This document shows positions 52,884 through 61,149 of a DNA stretch of 64,000 nt, piece by piece. A program made the translations under genes and the position numbers. The stretch spans positions 62,001 to 126,000 of the forward strand of contig SUYC01000008.1 of assembly GCA_015060625.1 (NCBI GenBank). The letters are read 5' to 3'. Positions within the stretch are counted from its first letter, which is position 1, and the number at the start of each line of letters is the position of its first letter. The notes under the pieces are model-generated. The model saw only the letters and a list, made by a program, of their open reading frames with translations, ran no database searches and had not been told where the DNA came from. This DNA is from Xylanibacter ruminicola. Its GTDB lineage: Bacteria; Bacteroidota; Bacteroidia; Bacteroidales; Bacteroidaceae.

Positions 52884-55800
52884 TTATTTGATAACTACCT
52901 TTCTTCCATTATTGATATAGATGCCGCGGTGGGTGGGCTTGGCGCTGAGCTTGCGGCCGTTGAGGTCGTACCAGGTGTCGATTTCCACTTCGCCGGTGCG
53001 GGTGTCGAGGGTTCCGATGGCGGTAGTGTTGCTGTCGCTTCCTATCAGGCGTACAATGATGCGGTCGGGCAGCTCGGCGGTGGTGCCGCGTGTCGGGGCG
53101 GCGGAGTAGTTCTCGGTGCCGTTCTTATACTTCAGATAGGCGCGCAGGGGGCGGATTCTTACCTTGGCGCCTACTTTTACGAACTCGCCCTGGCTGATGC
53201 CCTGGTCGCTGACGTTCTGAGCCGAGAAACCGTAGATGCCGGTGGGGGCGGTGTCCCACTTCACTTCGTCGTAGGTGCCCAGGAAGGTCCAGTCGTCGCT
53301 GGTGGTCGTGCCGGCGGCGATGGCTGTGGTCGGCGTGCCGCTGAACTCGACGTTGCCAGTTGCCGAGGGCAGGTAGAGGTACGGCGTGTTGGCGGTGAGC
53401 GTCGTGGTGCCTGGCTCGGTCATCGTGGCTATGTACTCGTCGCCGCTGTGCTCGATGCTGGTAAACGCGTAGAACGAGCCGTCGCCTTCTTTCTTCGTAT
53501 AGTCGAACGGCAGGCAGATGGTGGATGGCTTACTGGCGGTGAACGCGCGGTTGAAGGTTACGCCGATGCCGCTCATGCCGTTGATGGCGGCGAGGGCTTG
53601 CGTAGCGTTGTCCTCTGTCAGGGTCACCTCCTCGGTGCCGCTCAGCGTCTTGCCGGCGAGGGCGTTCAGGGCATCACCGGTGTAGGTGCCGCCGTAGTAG
53701 TTGTCGGCGGGGTCGATGGCGTCGGGGGCGGTGGCGTCGGTGAAGAGGCGGGCGAACGTGGCGGTCTTGTTGTCGGGGGCGTAGAGGCCGGTGGCGCCGA
53801 TGGTGATGCGGTCGGCGGGGGTGCGCCAGCTGAAGAGGTAGTTGCCGTCGGCTGCATAGATGGCGTTGCCGTTGGGGGCGGTGGCGGTGACGGTGCCGCC
53901 GTTGTAGTTGACGTTCCCGCTGGCATAGATGGCATCGGCATAGGAGCCGGTGGCGGTGGCGCTGAGGGTGCCGCCGTTGATGGTGACGGCGCCGTGACCT
54001 GCATTGAGGGCGACGGCATAGTCTCCATTGACGTCGGCTGTGACGTGTCCGCCGTTGATGGTGAGGGCATCTACGTTGATGCCATGGTTAACCATGCCTT
54101 TGGTATAGATGCTGAGGGCGCCGTTGCCGTTGCCGCTGCCGTTGGCCTCGCTGGTGATGTCGAGGGTCGCGTCGCCGCTGAGGGTGATGCCGTAGCCGTT
54201 GATTCTCCCTTCCCCGCTCGTTCCGACGTTCATGTGGCAGTTGTCGGCGAGGATGAGGGTGACGTCGCCTGTGAGGGTGAGTTCGTGGTCGAACTGGACG
54301 GTGGGCAGTCCTGCGAAGTATGTGCCTGCGGCGAGGCTGGTCTCCGTGCCGTCGAGGGCGATGGCGTTGGCCTCGCCGGCGGTGCCGTCGGCGTTGATGT
54401 AGGCTACGGTGACGGACTGGCCGGTGCTGTAGATGGCTTCGGTGGAAGCGAGGGTCTTGCCGTCGCAGTCGGCGGTGACGGTGAGGCGGGCTATGGCTGT
54501 GCCGGCGAGGAGGTCGGCGTCACCCGTGTGGGTGTAGGGGTCCAACAGCTCGTCGCCGAGGGTTGCACGGGGGGTGTATCCCTGCGCCGCGCCGCTGGCA
54601 AGGGTTGAGCCGGGGGTGAATTCGTAGCCGGAGGCGAAATAGTGGTTGCCTGCCAGGGTGAATCCGTTCTCGGGGGCCAGTCGGGGGTTAACAGGGGGGG
54701 TGTCGAGCCATTCCGTCTGGCCGGCGAAGGTTCCCGGGGGGGTGGTGATGTTCTCGCCGAGGGCGAGGCGGTAGGCAGGGAGGGCGCCGTGGTTGGCGGT
54801 GATGTCGGCGATGTCGTAGTAGCAGCAGCCTACGTTGGTGGCGTTTTCGGTGCCGTTCACGGTGCAGCCGTGGTAGTAGTTGTTGCTGAGGTGGGAGGTG
54901 TTGGTGGTGCTGCCGCAGATGGTGCCGTATTTCAAGTTGCGGGTAGCGGTGATGTAGGAATCGGTGACGGTGCAGCCGCTAATGTAGCCTTCGTTGTTGT
55001 AGCCCGCGATGCCGCCGACGTTCATGTAGCCTATGATGCGGGCGTCGGTGAGGTGGACGTCGTAGATTTCGGCACCGCTGCCTACTATACAGCCGAAGAG
55101 GCCTTGGTAGATGTCGGCAATGTCGCTGCCGTCCTTGCGGATGCGGATGCCGCTGACGGTGTGGCCGTCGCCGTCGAACTTGCCTTTGAAGTAGCGGTAG
55201 GTGCTGTTGTAGTGGCCGCCTATGGCCTCATAGTTCTCGGCGTAGTCGTCGCCCTCGTTGTCGGGGTGGCTGAACGTGATGTTGGCTCCGAGCTTGAAGT
55301 ACTTGCCCTCGTATGTGTTGGCGGTCTCGCCGCTGGTGCCGTTCACGCGGTGGGCGAGCAGCAGGAGCTGGTCTTTGTTGTATATCATGTAGGGGTCGGC
55401 CGAGTTGCCCTGGTTCACGGTTGCCCAGTCGATGGGGGCGAGGGCGGCGCTGATGGTCACGTCCTCGTCGGGCATGGTGAGGGTGGAGCCGCTGAGGGTG
55501 CCTGCGCTGGCGGTGTAGCCGTACTGGTAGCCTTGGGGTGCGGCGGTGGCGGAGTTGCTGAGGGTGAGGCTGAGCTGGTCGCCGCTGCCGTAGTAGAGGG
55601 TCTCGCCGCGCTGCAGGCCTCCGCCGCTGTAGGCGGTGATGCCGCTGACGGTGTACTGGGTCGCCGTGCCGGTGAGGGCGACGGCCTCGATGGTGACGTC
55701 GGCGGCGGCGGCGACGGTGCGGGGGGCGTGGCCGTTGCGTCGGGTGATGCCGTCGGTGGCATAGTATGGCACGTAGTGCTCGCCGTCGCAGAGGTAGTAG

Positions 55801-57521
55801 GTGTAGTAGCAGTTGTGGGTATCTACGTCGTTGCGGGCGAAGGTGGCGCTGCCCGAGTTCTGTACGGTGACTTCCGTCGGGGCGAAGAGCGAGTTATAGA
55901 TTCCTGCCGCGCCTTTTCGATAGCCGATGAAGCCGCCGCAGCAGTTGGTCGTTGAGCCGAGCAGACGGCCGTCGAACACGCAGCCCGTGATGGTGATAGT
56001 GGTCTTGGAGGGCTGCGATGCCACCAGTCCGCCGTGTGTGCCGTCGCCGCTGGTGGTGCTCTGGATGGTGACGCTGGCGCGGCAGTTCTCGATGGTGGCG
56101 GTGTTCTGCACGATGCCTACGAGTCCGGCGGCGAATTTGCCGTCGGTGGCTATCTGGCCGGTGGTGGTGCATCCGCTGACGGTGAGCACGCCGTTCGACT
56201 GGCTGACGAGGGCGGCGGGATAGAGGTCGGAGGGGTTGGCTGTGCCTTTTGTGTTGCTGATGTGTGCCTCGACGTTGCAGTCCGTCACGCTGACGTAGCC
56301 GCTCTGCATGGCTATGAGTCCTGCGGGGTGGCGGTAGTCGTCGGCTGTGACGGTGCTCACCACGTTGAGGTTGCTTATGACGGCTGGGGTCTCAGCCGAT
56401 GCACCCTGCACGTGGCGGAAGGGAGCGCAGTAGTTGTCGGTGGCGGTGTAGTTGAAGGTGAGCGTGTGGCCGCCGCCGTCGAAGGTGCCGGTGAAGTCGT
56501 GGCTGTCGCCGCCGGCCATGCGCGTGACGGTGATGTCGGCGCCGAGCTGGACGGTTTTGCCGCTGAAGCGGTTGTAGGTGTCGTTGTGATAGAGGGCGGC
56601 GCACATGACGCTCCATCCGGCGGCGGTGCCGATGGTGTAGGTGTCGCCGCTGACGGCGAAGTCGTCGCTGGTGGCGAGGCGGACGTCGGTGACGGTGGCG
56701 CTGGTCTTGGTGTAGCCTGTGGCGCTGGCGATGCAGTCGTTGATGTAGTAGCAGTTGCGGATGGTGCTTCCACTGGGGGCATAGCCTATGATGGCGCCGA
56801 CATAGCGATCGCCTGCGACGGTGCTGCCGAAGTAGATGCAGTCCTCGACGGTGCCGCTGCCATGGCCTGTGATGCCGCCGTTATATTTGCAACTGACGGC
56901 GGCGGTGATGCTGGCGGCGCTGGTGCAGCCGGTGATGGTGCCGAGATTGTTGCCTACGACGCCGCCGTGGAAGTAGGCATTGGTTGTAACGGTGTGGACG
57001 GTGACGTCGCTGAGGACGTGGCAGTTCTCTACGCGACCGTTGTCGTTGTAGCCTACGATGGGGCCGCAGTAGTAGTAGCCGGTGAAGCGGGCGTCGGCGA
57101 GGAATACGTTCTTCACCTCGGCACCATCGATGAGTCCGAAGAGAGCCGCGTATCTTTTCTCGGTTTCACTGCCGCTCTGGTAGATGCGGATACCGCTGAT
57201 GGTGTGGCCCTGGCCGTCGAAGTGGCCTTTGAAGTATCTGAAATCGTTGAAGTAGCCGCCGATGGGCGTGAAGTTGTTCTCGGTGCTGCTGGCGTCGTTC
57301 CAGTCGGTTTCGTGGCTGTAAGTGAGGTCGGTGGTCAGCACGAAGTAATCGCCCTCGTGCTCCGTGCCGCTGTTGACGTCGGTGGCCAACTGGTCGAGGT
57401 CGGCGGTCGATGTGATTTGGTACGGGCTTTCTGCGGTGCCGCTACCGCTCCAAGCCCACGCCCCCTGCGCGGTGGCGAGGAGTGCGAGGGCAGTGATGAA
57501 TTTGCTGATGTTTTGTATCAT
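52884..57521 (-). CDS. Giant secreted GLUG-repeat surface protein
   Basis: The 1545-residue protein has a signal peptide (cut near AWAW) and two long beta-helix-like modules with GLUG-type elements. Each begins with a similar block: YFKGHFDGQGHTISGIRIYQ near residue 100 and YFKGKFDGDGHTVSGIRIRK near residue 790. Between them are short strand-turn repeats (GGVVGNNLGTITGCTS-like). A low-complexity region (INGGTLSATATGSYADAIYA) follows. The C-terminal tail WYDLNGRKLSAKPTHRGIYI followed by NNGRKVVIK is the end found on many secreted Prevotella proteins and is likely a sorting or anchoring region. It is probably an adhesin or matrix protein. The gene is about 60% G+C, well above the neighbouring capsule genes, so it may have been acquired. 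Long open frames on the opposite strand are by-products of this composition. Confidence 0.85.
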   Translation of the reverse strand: MIQNISKFITALALLATAQGAWAWSGSGTAESPYQITSTADLDQLATDVNSGTEHEGDYFVLTTDLTYSHETDWNDASSTENNFTPIGGYFNDFRYFKGHFDGQGHTISGIRIYQSGSETEKRYAALFGLIDGAEVKNVFLADARFTGYYYCGPIVGYNDNGRVENCHVLSDVTVHTVTTNAYFHGGVVGNNLGTITGCTSAASITAAVSCKYNGGITGHGSGTVEDCIYFGSTVAGDRYVGAIIGYAPSGSTIRNCYYINDCIASATGYTKTSATVTDVRLATSDDFAVSGDTYTIGTAAGWSVMCAALYHNDTYNRFSGKTVQLGADITVTRMAGGDSHDFTGTFDGGGHTLTFNYTATDNYCAPFRHVQGASAETPAVISNLNVVSTVTADDYRHPAGLIAMQSGYVSVTDCNVEAHISNTKGTANPSDLYPAALVSQSNGVLTVSGCTTTGQIATDGKFAAGLVGIVQNTATIENCRASVTIQSTTSGDGTHGGLVASQPSKTTITITGCVFDGRLLGSTTNCCGGFIGYRKGAAGIYNSLFAPTEVTVQNSGSATFARNDVDTHNCYYTYYLCDGEHYVPYYATDGITRRNGHAPRTVAAAADVTIEAVALTGTATQYTVSGITAYSGGGLQRGETLYYGSGDQLSLTLSNSATAAPQGYQYGYTASAGTLSGSTLTMPDEDVTISAALAPIDWATVNQGNSADPYMIYNKDQLLLLAHRVNGTSGETANTYEGKYFKLGANITFSHPDNEGDDYAENYEAIGGHYNSTYRYFKGKFDGDGHTVSGIRIRKDGSDIADIYQGLFGCIVGSGAEIYDVHLTDARIIGYMNVGGIAGYNNEGYISGCTVTDSYITATRNLKYGTICGSTTNTSHLSNNYYHGCTVNGTENATNVGCCYYDIADITANHGALPAYRLALGENITTPPGTFAGQTEWLDTPPVNPRLAPENGFTLAGNHYFASGYEFTPGSTLASGAAQGYTPRATLGDELLDPYTHTGDADLLAGTAIARLTVTADCDGKTLASTEAIYSTGQSVTVAYINADGTAGEANAIALDGTETSLAAGTYFAGLPTVQFDHELTLTGDVTLILADNCHMNVGTSGEGRINGYGITLSGDATLDITSEANGSGNGNGALSIYTKGMVNHGINVDALTINGGHVTADVNGDYAVALNAGHGAVTINGGTLSATATGSYADAIYASGNVNYNGGTVTATAPNGNAIYAADGNYLFSWRTPADRITIGATGLYAPDNKTATFARLFTDATAPDAIDPADNYYGGTYTGDALNALAGKTLSGTEEVTLTEDNATQALAAINGMSGIGVTFNRAFTASKPSTICLPFDYTKKEGDGSFYAFTSIEHSGDEYIATMTEPGTTTLTANTPYLYLPSATGNVEFSGTPTTAIAAGTTTSDDWTFLGTYDEVKWDTAPTGIYGFSAQNVSDQGISQGEFVKVGAKVRIRPLRAYLKYKNGTENYSAAPTRGTTAELPDRIIVRLIGSDSNTTAIGTLDTRTGEVEIDTWYDLNGRKLSAKPTHRGIYINNGRKVVIK

Positions 57522-57644
57522 AATAATATAAATGTATAATGTTTATTTGTTGTTGACTATCATTCCTTGTCGCCGCCGTCGGGCTGTGGGTCAAGTGCAG
57601 ATACGGAATGAATGTTTTGTTATGCATGATTCTTTAGTTTTTGG

Positions 57645-57962
57645 TTAGAGGTCGGTGCGCGGTGTACCGTCGTACTTGTCGAGGCGGAAGCCGTACTCGT
57701 AGATGTTGTAGAAGATGGCGATGAGCACGCCCAGGCCGGCAAGCAGCAGGAGTGTGTAGGGCCAGACGGGTTGGCAGCCCAGGTGCCAGTGGAGCAGGCA
57801 GCCCGCACCGAGCAAAGCCAGTGCGAGGGCTATGAGCAGGCGGATGCGGCGGTAGTAGGGGTAGATGCCGTAGTAGCCGAATGACTTCAGGAGCGTCAAC
57901 GCCATGCCGAGGCAGAAGATGCCGCAGACGAGCTGGGCCGTTTGGTAGAGTTCTTGTTGCAT
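57645..57962 (-). CDS. Small three-helix membrane protein of unknown function
   Basis: The 105-residue protein (MQQELYQTAQLVCGIF...) has three predicted membrane segments (about 8-27, 40-60 and 68-88) and a short charged C-terminus (GFRLDKYDGTPRTDL). I do not recognise the family. The ATG at 57962 lies 30 bases after a TATTTTTG box at 57999-57992 on the minus strand; the longer frame upstream would run through the promoter. The giant surface protein gene follows after 123 bases on the same strand and may be co-transcribed. A membrane-anchored AraC-type regulator is divergent from it across a repeat-rich control region. Confidence 0.65.
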   Translation of the reverse strand: MQQELYQTAQLVCGIFCLGMALTLLKSFGYYGIYPYYRRIRLLIALALALLGAGCLLHWHLGCQPVWPYTLLLLAGLGVLIAIFYNIYEYGFRLDKYDGTPRTDL

Positions 57963-57991
57963 ACGATTGAGTGTATTGTTGATTTCGAGTG

Positions 57992-57999
57992 CAAAAATA
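57992..57999 (-). promoter_or_regulatory. -7 box of the small membrane protein gene
   Basis: TATTTTTG on the minus strand; the matching -33 region is occupied by the direct repeats at 58019-58074 and lacks a clear TTG, as expected of an activator-dependent promoter. Confidence 0.45.
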
Positions 58000-58018
58000 C
58001 TCTTTATGCTTGGAAAAA

Positions 58019-58074
58019 GGTGTGTCAGAAACGCGAATGGTGTGTCAGAAATGCGAGAAAGGTGTGTCAATTCG
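58019..58074. promoter_or_regulatory. Three direct repeats, candidate operator of the AraC-type regulator
   Basis: GGTGTGTCAGAAAnGCGA occurs at 58019 and 58039, and a shortened copy GGTGTGTCAATTCG at 58061. The spacing of 20-22 bases is two helical turns, as in sites bound by AraC-family proteins. They lie between the -7 boxes of the two divergent genes. Confidence 0.6.
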
Positions 58075-58117
58075 TCGAATTTACACACTTTTTTCCGCTT
58101 TTTTGCCAGAAAATTTG

Positions 58118-58125
58118 TAACTTTG
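58118..58125 (+). promoter_or_regulatory. -7 box of the AraC-type regulator gene
   Basis: TAACTTTG, about 40 bases before the ATG at 58165. No good -33 box lies at the standard distance. Confidence 0.5.
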
Positions 58126-58164
58126 CAGGCTGAAAGCCGCCATGTCGGCTATCGAGGATAGAAT

Positions 58165-59292
58165 ATGGAATTGATGCAATTTACAGCTATTGTGCTGATG
58201 ATAGGACTGACGCTGAAGCTCCTGCTGCTGCCCCGGCGGGTGGAGGAGAACAGCGTGACGGGCCGTAGCCGCTGGCTGATGTTCGGCGGCACGGCACTGC
58301 TGGGCGTGCAGTTCGTGCTGCAGATGGCGCTGGGTTTGCGCGAGAAGGGCGTGACGCAGGCCGTGATGCTCAACCTGACGGCGTTCACACTCGTGTCGTG
58401 GTTGCTGTCGCTCGCCATACTCCGCCTGCTGACGCAGGGACGCCTGAGCCGTGTGGATGCGTGGCTCGGCGGCGGCGTGTGGGCAGCGGAGACCGTGCTG
58501 ATATCGGCGGCGGCAATGACCGACGGCGAGACGCTGCTGAGCGACACCCACCGCCTGCAGACGGCAGAGACCGTGGGCAGCGTGCTCTACTTCGCCATGC
58601 AGTGCTACTATACGGTGCGCGTTGTCACGCTCTTGCGGCGCATGCGCCGCAGTCTGAGCGACTACTACGACTACGACATCAGCCAGCGCATAGAGTGGAT
58701 GCAGGTGAGCATCTGGGTGCTGTCCTTGCTGTCGCTGTTCGTGCCCGCCGTCATCTTCGCCCCCGGACGATGGCTGATGGGCTTCGCCGTGGTGTTCTTC
58801 TATGGCACATGGTATTTCGTGGACAGTTTCTGCGCCTATGTGAAGGGCAGTATGCCGCGCAAGGTGGAAGAAAGTGAAGAATTAAGAATGAAGAGTGAAG
58901 AATTTGCTGCCGTCGATAGTGACGGTAATGGTAATGGTGCAGGAACCGGACTGGCCGACGAGCAGCAGGAGCGTGTGGCAGCCGCCGTCGCCCAGTGGAC
59001 GGCGCAGGGCGGCCACCGGAAGAGCGGCCTGAACAAGTCGATGGTTGCCGGACAGATGGGTGTGTCGGTCAATCTGCTGAGCCAATGGCTGCGGCACCGA
59101 AACCAGAATTTCTGGGACTGGCTCTCCGACCTGCGCATCGAAGAGGCGAAGCGCATCATCAGCGAGCATCCCGACTGGACCAACGAGGCCATCGCCGATG
59201 CCTGCGGCTTCAACGACCGCAGCGCATTCCAGAAGAAGTTCAAGCAAAAGACAGGCCTGACCCCGGCAGAGTGGGCGGAGCAGGGGGAGTGA
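58165..59292 (+). CDS. Membrane-anchored AraC-family transcriptional regulator
   Basis: The 375-residue protein has six or seven membrane segments in its first 230 residues and, after a linker, a C-terminal AraC-type HTH (about 285-372: LLSQWLRHRNQNFWDWLSDLRIEEAKRII, then NEAIADACGFNDRSAFQKKFKQKTGLTPAEW). Such proteins couple a membrane signal directly to DNA binding. The linker contains EESEELRMKSEEFAA, encoded by a short-period DNA repeat (58869-58905). It is divergent from the small membrane protein gene across three operator-like repeats, which suggests control of both. The gene is GC-rich like the giant surface protein gene. A terminator follows. Confidence 0.87.
   Translation: MELMQFTAIVLMIGLTLKLLLLPRRVEENSVTGRSRWLMFGGTALLGVQFVLQMALGLREKGVTQAVMLNLTAFTLVSWLLSLAILRLLTQGRLSRVDAWLGGGVWAAETVLISAAAMTDGETLLSDTHRLQTAETVGSVLYFAMQCYYTVRVVTLLRRMRRSLSDYYDYDISQRIEWMQVSIWVLSLLSLFVPAVIFAPGRWLMGFAVVFFYGTWYFVDSFCAYVKGSMPRKVEESEELRMKSEEFAAVDSDGNGNGAGTGLADEQQERVAAAVAQWTAQGGHRKSGLNKSMVAGQMGVSVNLLSQWLRHRNQNFWDWLSDLRIEEAKRIISEHPDWTNEAIADACGFNDRSAFQKKFKQKTGLTPAEWAEQGE
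58869..58905 (+). repeat. Short-period repeat in the linker of the AraC-type regulator
   Basis: Imperfect copies of GAAGAATTAAGAATGAAGAGT-like sequence, in frame, in an otherwise GC-rich gene; related to the intergenic repeat at 61114-61149. Confidence 0.6.
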
Positions 59293-59341
59293 GAATCACA
59301 CCCTAAATCAATGATAGCGGGCGAAAATGTATATAAAAAAT

Positions 59342-59378
59342 AGCGGGAACTCCATGGTGGAGCTCCCGCTGTTGTTTT
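59342..59378 (+). terminator. Hairpin terminator after the AraC-type gene
   Basis: A 13-base stem with one mismatch (59342-59354 with 59358-59370), a 3-base loop, then a T-rich tail. It ends just before the stop codon of the convergent minus-strand gene. Confidence 0.75.
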
Positions 59379-59722
59379 TTACGGTTTGATAACGAGCTCA
59401 AAAAGCGCTTCACGGAAGCCTTGGGGGAAGATGGTGGGCTCGTTGGGGAAGGTTTCTTGGAAGTCGTGCTCCAGACTGTCGAGGGCCTCGGCTATCAGTT
59501 GCCATTTTTGATAGGTACTGAGTTCGGGGTTCAGCAGGAGGTAACGAACCATTACGTAGCCCTGCCAGAGAGCTATTACTTTGCTTTCACTTTTAAAAAA
59601 CGGTCCTGTGTCTTGCGACCAACATGGACTTCCTCGAGGTTACGCACAGTGGCCTGCGCGTCGTTGTCAATCATGCCTTTAACCAAGGCACGAAATGACG
59701 GTGTTGTCATCATTTTCTTCAT
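59379..59722 (-). CDS. Small soluble protein in two frames (frameshifted gene or -1 recoding)
   Basis: The first frame begins MKKMMTTPSFRALVKGM (ATG 59722) and stops at 59576-59578 after DRFLKVKAK. Reading instead in the -1 frame from the run at 59594-59600 gives KSESKVIALWQGYVMV and RYLLLNPELSTYQKWQL up to EALFELVIKP and TAA at 59379-59381, a well-formed continuation; the whole would be about 114 residues. The junction is T TTT TTA in the zero frame, a canonical -1 slippery heptamer, but a simple mutation or sequencing error at a T6 run would look the same. I do not recognise the family. It is divergent from the RepA-like gene. Confidence 0.55.
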
Positions 59723-59778
59723 TGTTTTTGTTAAATGTAGTTTAATTAGTGTACCCCTAATGGAGCACAAACGGAGCG

Positions 59779-59806
59779 CAAAGTTACTGCTTTTTTATTA
59801 TATTTG
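59779..59806. promoter_or_regulatory. Divergent -7 boxes of the small gene and the RepA-like gene
   Basis: TAACTTTG on the minus strand (59786-59779) and TATATTTG on the plus strand (59799-59806), 12 bases apart. The promoters overlap, so the two genes probably exclude or co-regulate each other. -33 boxes are not clear. Confidence 0.5.
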
Positions 59807-59869
59807 CGCCATCAGACCATAACGGAGCTGAATTTTTCACATCATTTAAACATTAACTTCTTAACAAAT

Positions 59870-61033
59870 ATGCAGAACCTAAAAACTGTGGTGTTTAACC
59901 CGGATGCTGCGCACCATATCCGCGGAGAGCTGTGGCTGGCAGGCATTTCTTGTGAGCAGGAACAACGACTGAAACAGCTGGAGCAGCGACGAATTACACC
60001 AAGCACAAAGTTACGCCCGATGGAGTTCCTGTTCCGATTGTCGGGTAAGCCCTGCTTTGCTCGTGGCGAACTGACGGGGCTATCAGGTAAGGCCAAGAGT
60101 GGTAAAACATTTGTTTCGAGTATTTTGATGGCACTATGCTTTCGCAACCAGTTGCTCTCCGTTGAAAGGATCGAGCCCAAACGGTTGCACGTGTTGTGGT
60201 ATGATACCGAGCAGAGCGAAGAATCGACGCAAGACATTCTGAAGCATCGTATCATACCACTCACAGGCATAGCCGAGGAACGGTTTCCGATGGAACAGAT
60301 GGATGTGTTTAATGTGCGTGGCGAGCCCATGATTGAACGCTTAGGGATACTGGAGCTGTTGGTGAGACGCTATCAGCCCGACCTGGTGGTGCTGGATGGT
60401 ATTCGCGACCTAGTGGCGGATATCAACGACGGTGTGGTGGCGCAGGATACCATTGAGCGCCTAATGCGTCTGGCATCAGACAACCACTGTGCTGTTGTGT
60501 GTGTGCTGCACCAGAACAAGAGTCAGGAGGACAAGAACTTGCGTGGTTGGATTGGTACGGAGCTGAAAAACAAGGCATTCGAAGTGTATGAGTGTGCCAA
60601 GAACTCGGAGCATATTTTTACGTGGGGACAAACAGACACACGCAAATACACCATTCCGACACCATTGCAGTTTTCGGTGAATGATGATGGATTGCCGTAT
60701 CAATGCAGTCACGAGCAGCTACTGGAGGCACAATTCCGCAGTCGGCAGAAGATGGCCGACCAGTTGCAAGGCAACAAAAAGCTGCCTGATTTGAACCCGA
60801 AGTACGTGCACAAGGAGGGGCGCAAACATGTGTTCGACGTAAAACTGCTGTTTGCCGATATCATGCAGCCTGGACAGGTTTATACCGAGGAGCAATTGAA
60901 ACCGCAGATTTTCGATTTGACCGGTGCCATCAAACCTAAACTGCACGACGAGATACTGCAAAAAGCGGTAGAAGAGAACGTCATAGTGTGTGTAACAAAT
61001 CCCTTCGGCCAAAAAGAATATGGCCTACGGTGA
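59870..61033 (+). CDS. RepA-like AAA (RecA-fold) ATPase of a mobile element
   Basis: The 387-residue protein has a RecA-fold ATPase domain with Walker A GLSGKAKSGKTF near residues 82-93, a Walker B strand PDLVVLDGIRDLV, and VVCVLHQNKS as the sensor strand. This is the pattern of AAA_25/RepA-like hexameric helicases coded by phages, plasmids and integrated elements. Its C-terminal part (about 300-387) may be a small winged-helix domain. The ATG at 59870 is used; the longer frame upstream crosses the promoter. A zinc-finger primase gene follows after a large palindrome, so the pair forms a helicase-primase set. Confidence 0.8.
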   Translation: MQNLKTVVFNPDAAHHIRGELWLAGISCEQEQRLKQLEQRRITPSTKLRPMEFLFRLSGKPCFARGELTGLSGKAKSGKTFVSSILMALCFRNQLLSVERIEPKRLHVLWYDTEQSEESTQDILKHRIIPLTGIAEERFPMEQMDVFNVRGEPMIERLGILELLVRRYQPDLVVLDGIRDLVADINDGVVAQDTIERLMRLASDNHCAVVCVLHQNKSQEDKNLRGWIGTELKNKAFEVYECAKNSEHIFTWGQTDTRKYTIPTPLQFSVNDDGLPYQCSHEQLLEAQFRSRQKMADQLQGNKKLPDLNPKYVHKEGRKHVFDVKLLFADIMQPGQVYTEEQLKPQIFDLTGAIKPKLHDEILQKAVEENVIVCVTNPFGQKEYGLR

Positions 61034-61104
61034 AACGCTAACGTGCCCCACATACTACATTCTCTCTCGTAGAGAGAATTACGTATGGGGACTTAGCATT
61101 CACC
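61029..61104. repeat. Large imperfect palindrome between the ATPase and primase genes
   Basis: Arms pair as GGTGAA/TTCACC (61029-61034, 61099-61104), GCTAA/TTAGC (61037-61041, 61093-61097), CCCC/GGGG, ATAC/GTAT and ATTCTCTCT/AGAGAGAAT around a CGT loop, with short bulges. It starts in the stop codon region of the ATPase gene. No T-run follows, so it is not a standard terminator. It could be a cruciform-type replication or transfer site, or an mRNA-stability hairpin. Confidence 0.65.
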
Positions 61105-61113
61105 TACGGCGGA

Positions 61114-61149
61114 AAAAGTGAATAGTTAATAGTGGAAAGTGAATAGTTA
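61114..61149 (+). repeat. Short-period repeat before the primase gene
   Basis: Imperfect copies of AGTGAATAGTTAATAGTGGAA directly before the ATG at 61149; same family as the coding repeats in this window. Confidence 0.55.

Noticed and set aside
52851..57539. Very long open frames on the plus strand (up to 585 codons) opposite the giant surface protein gene
   Set aside because: They encode low-complexity Gly/Val/Ala-rich sequence without start signals or motifs and follow from the GC-rich, Asp/Thr/Gly-rich coding of the minus-strand gene, which has a signal peptide, repeats and a recognised C-terminal tail.
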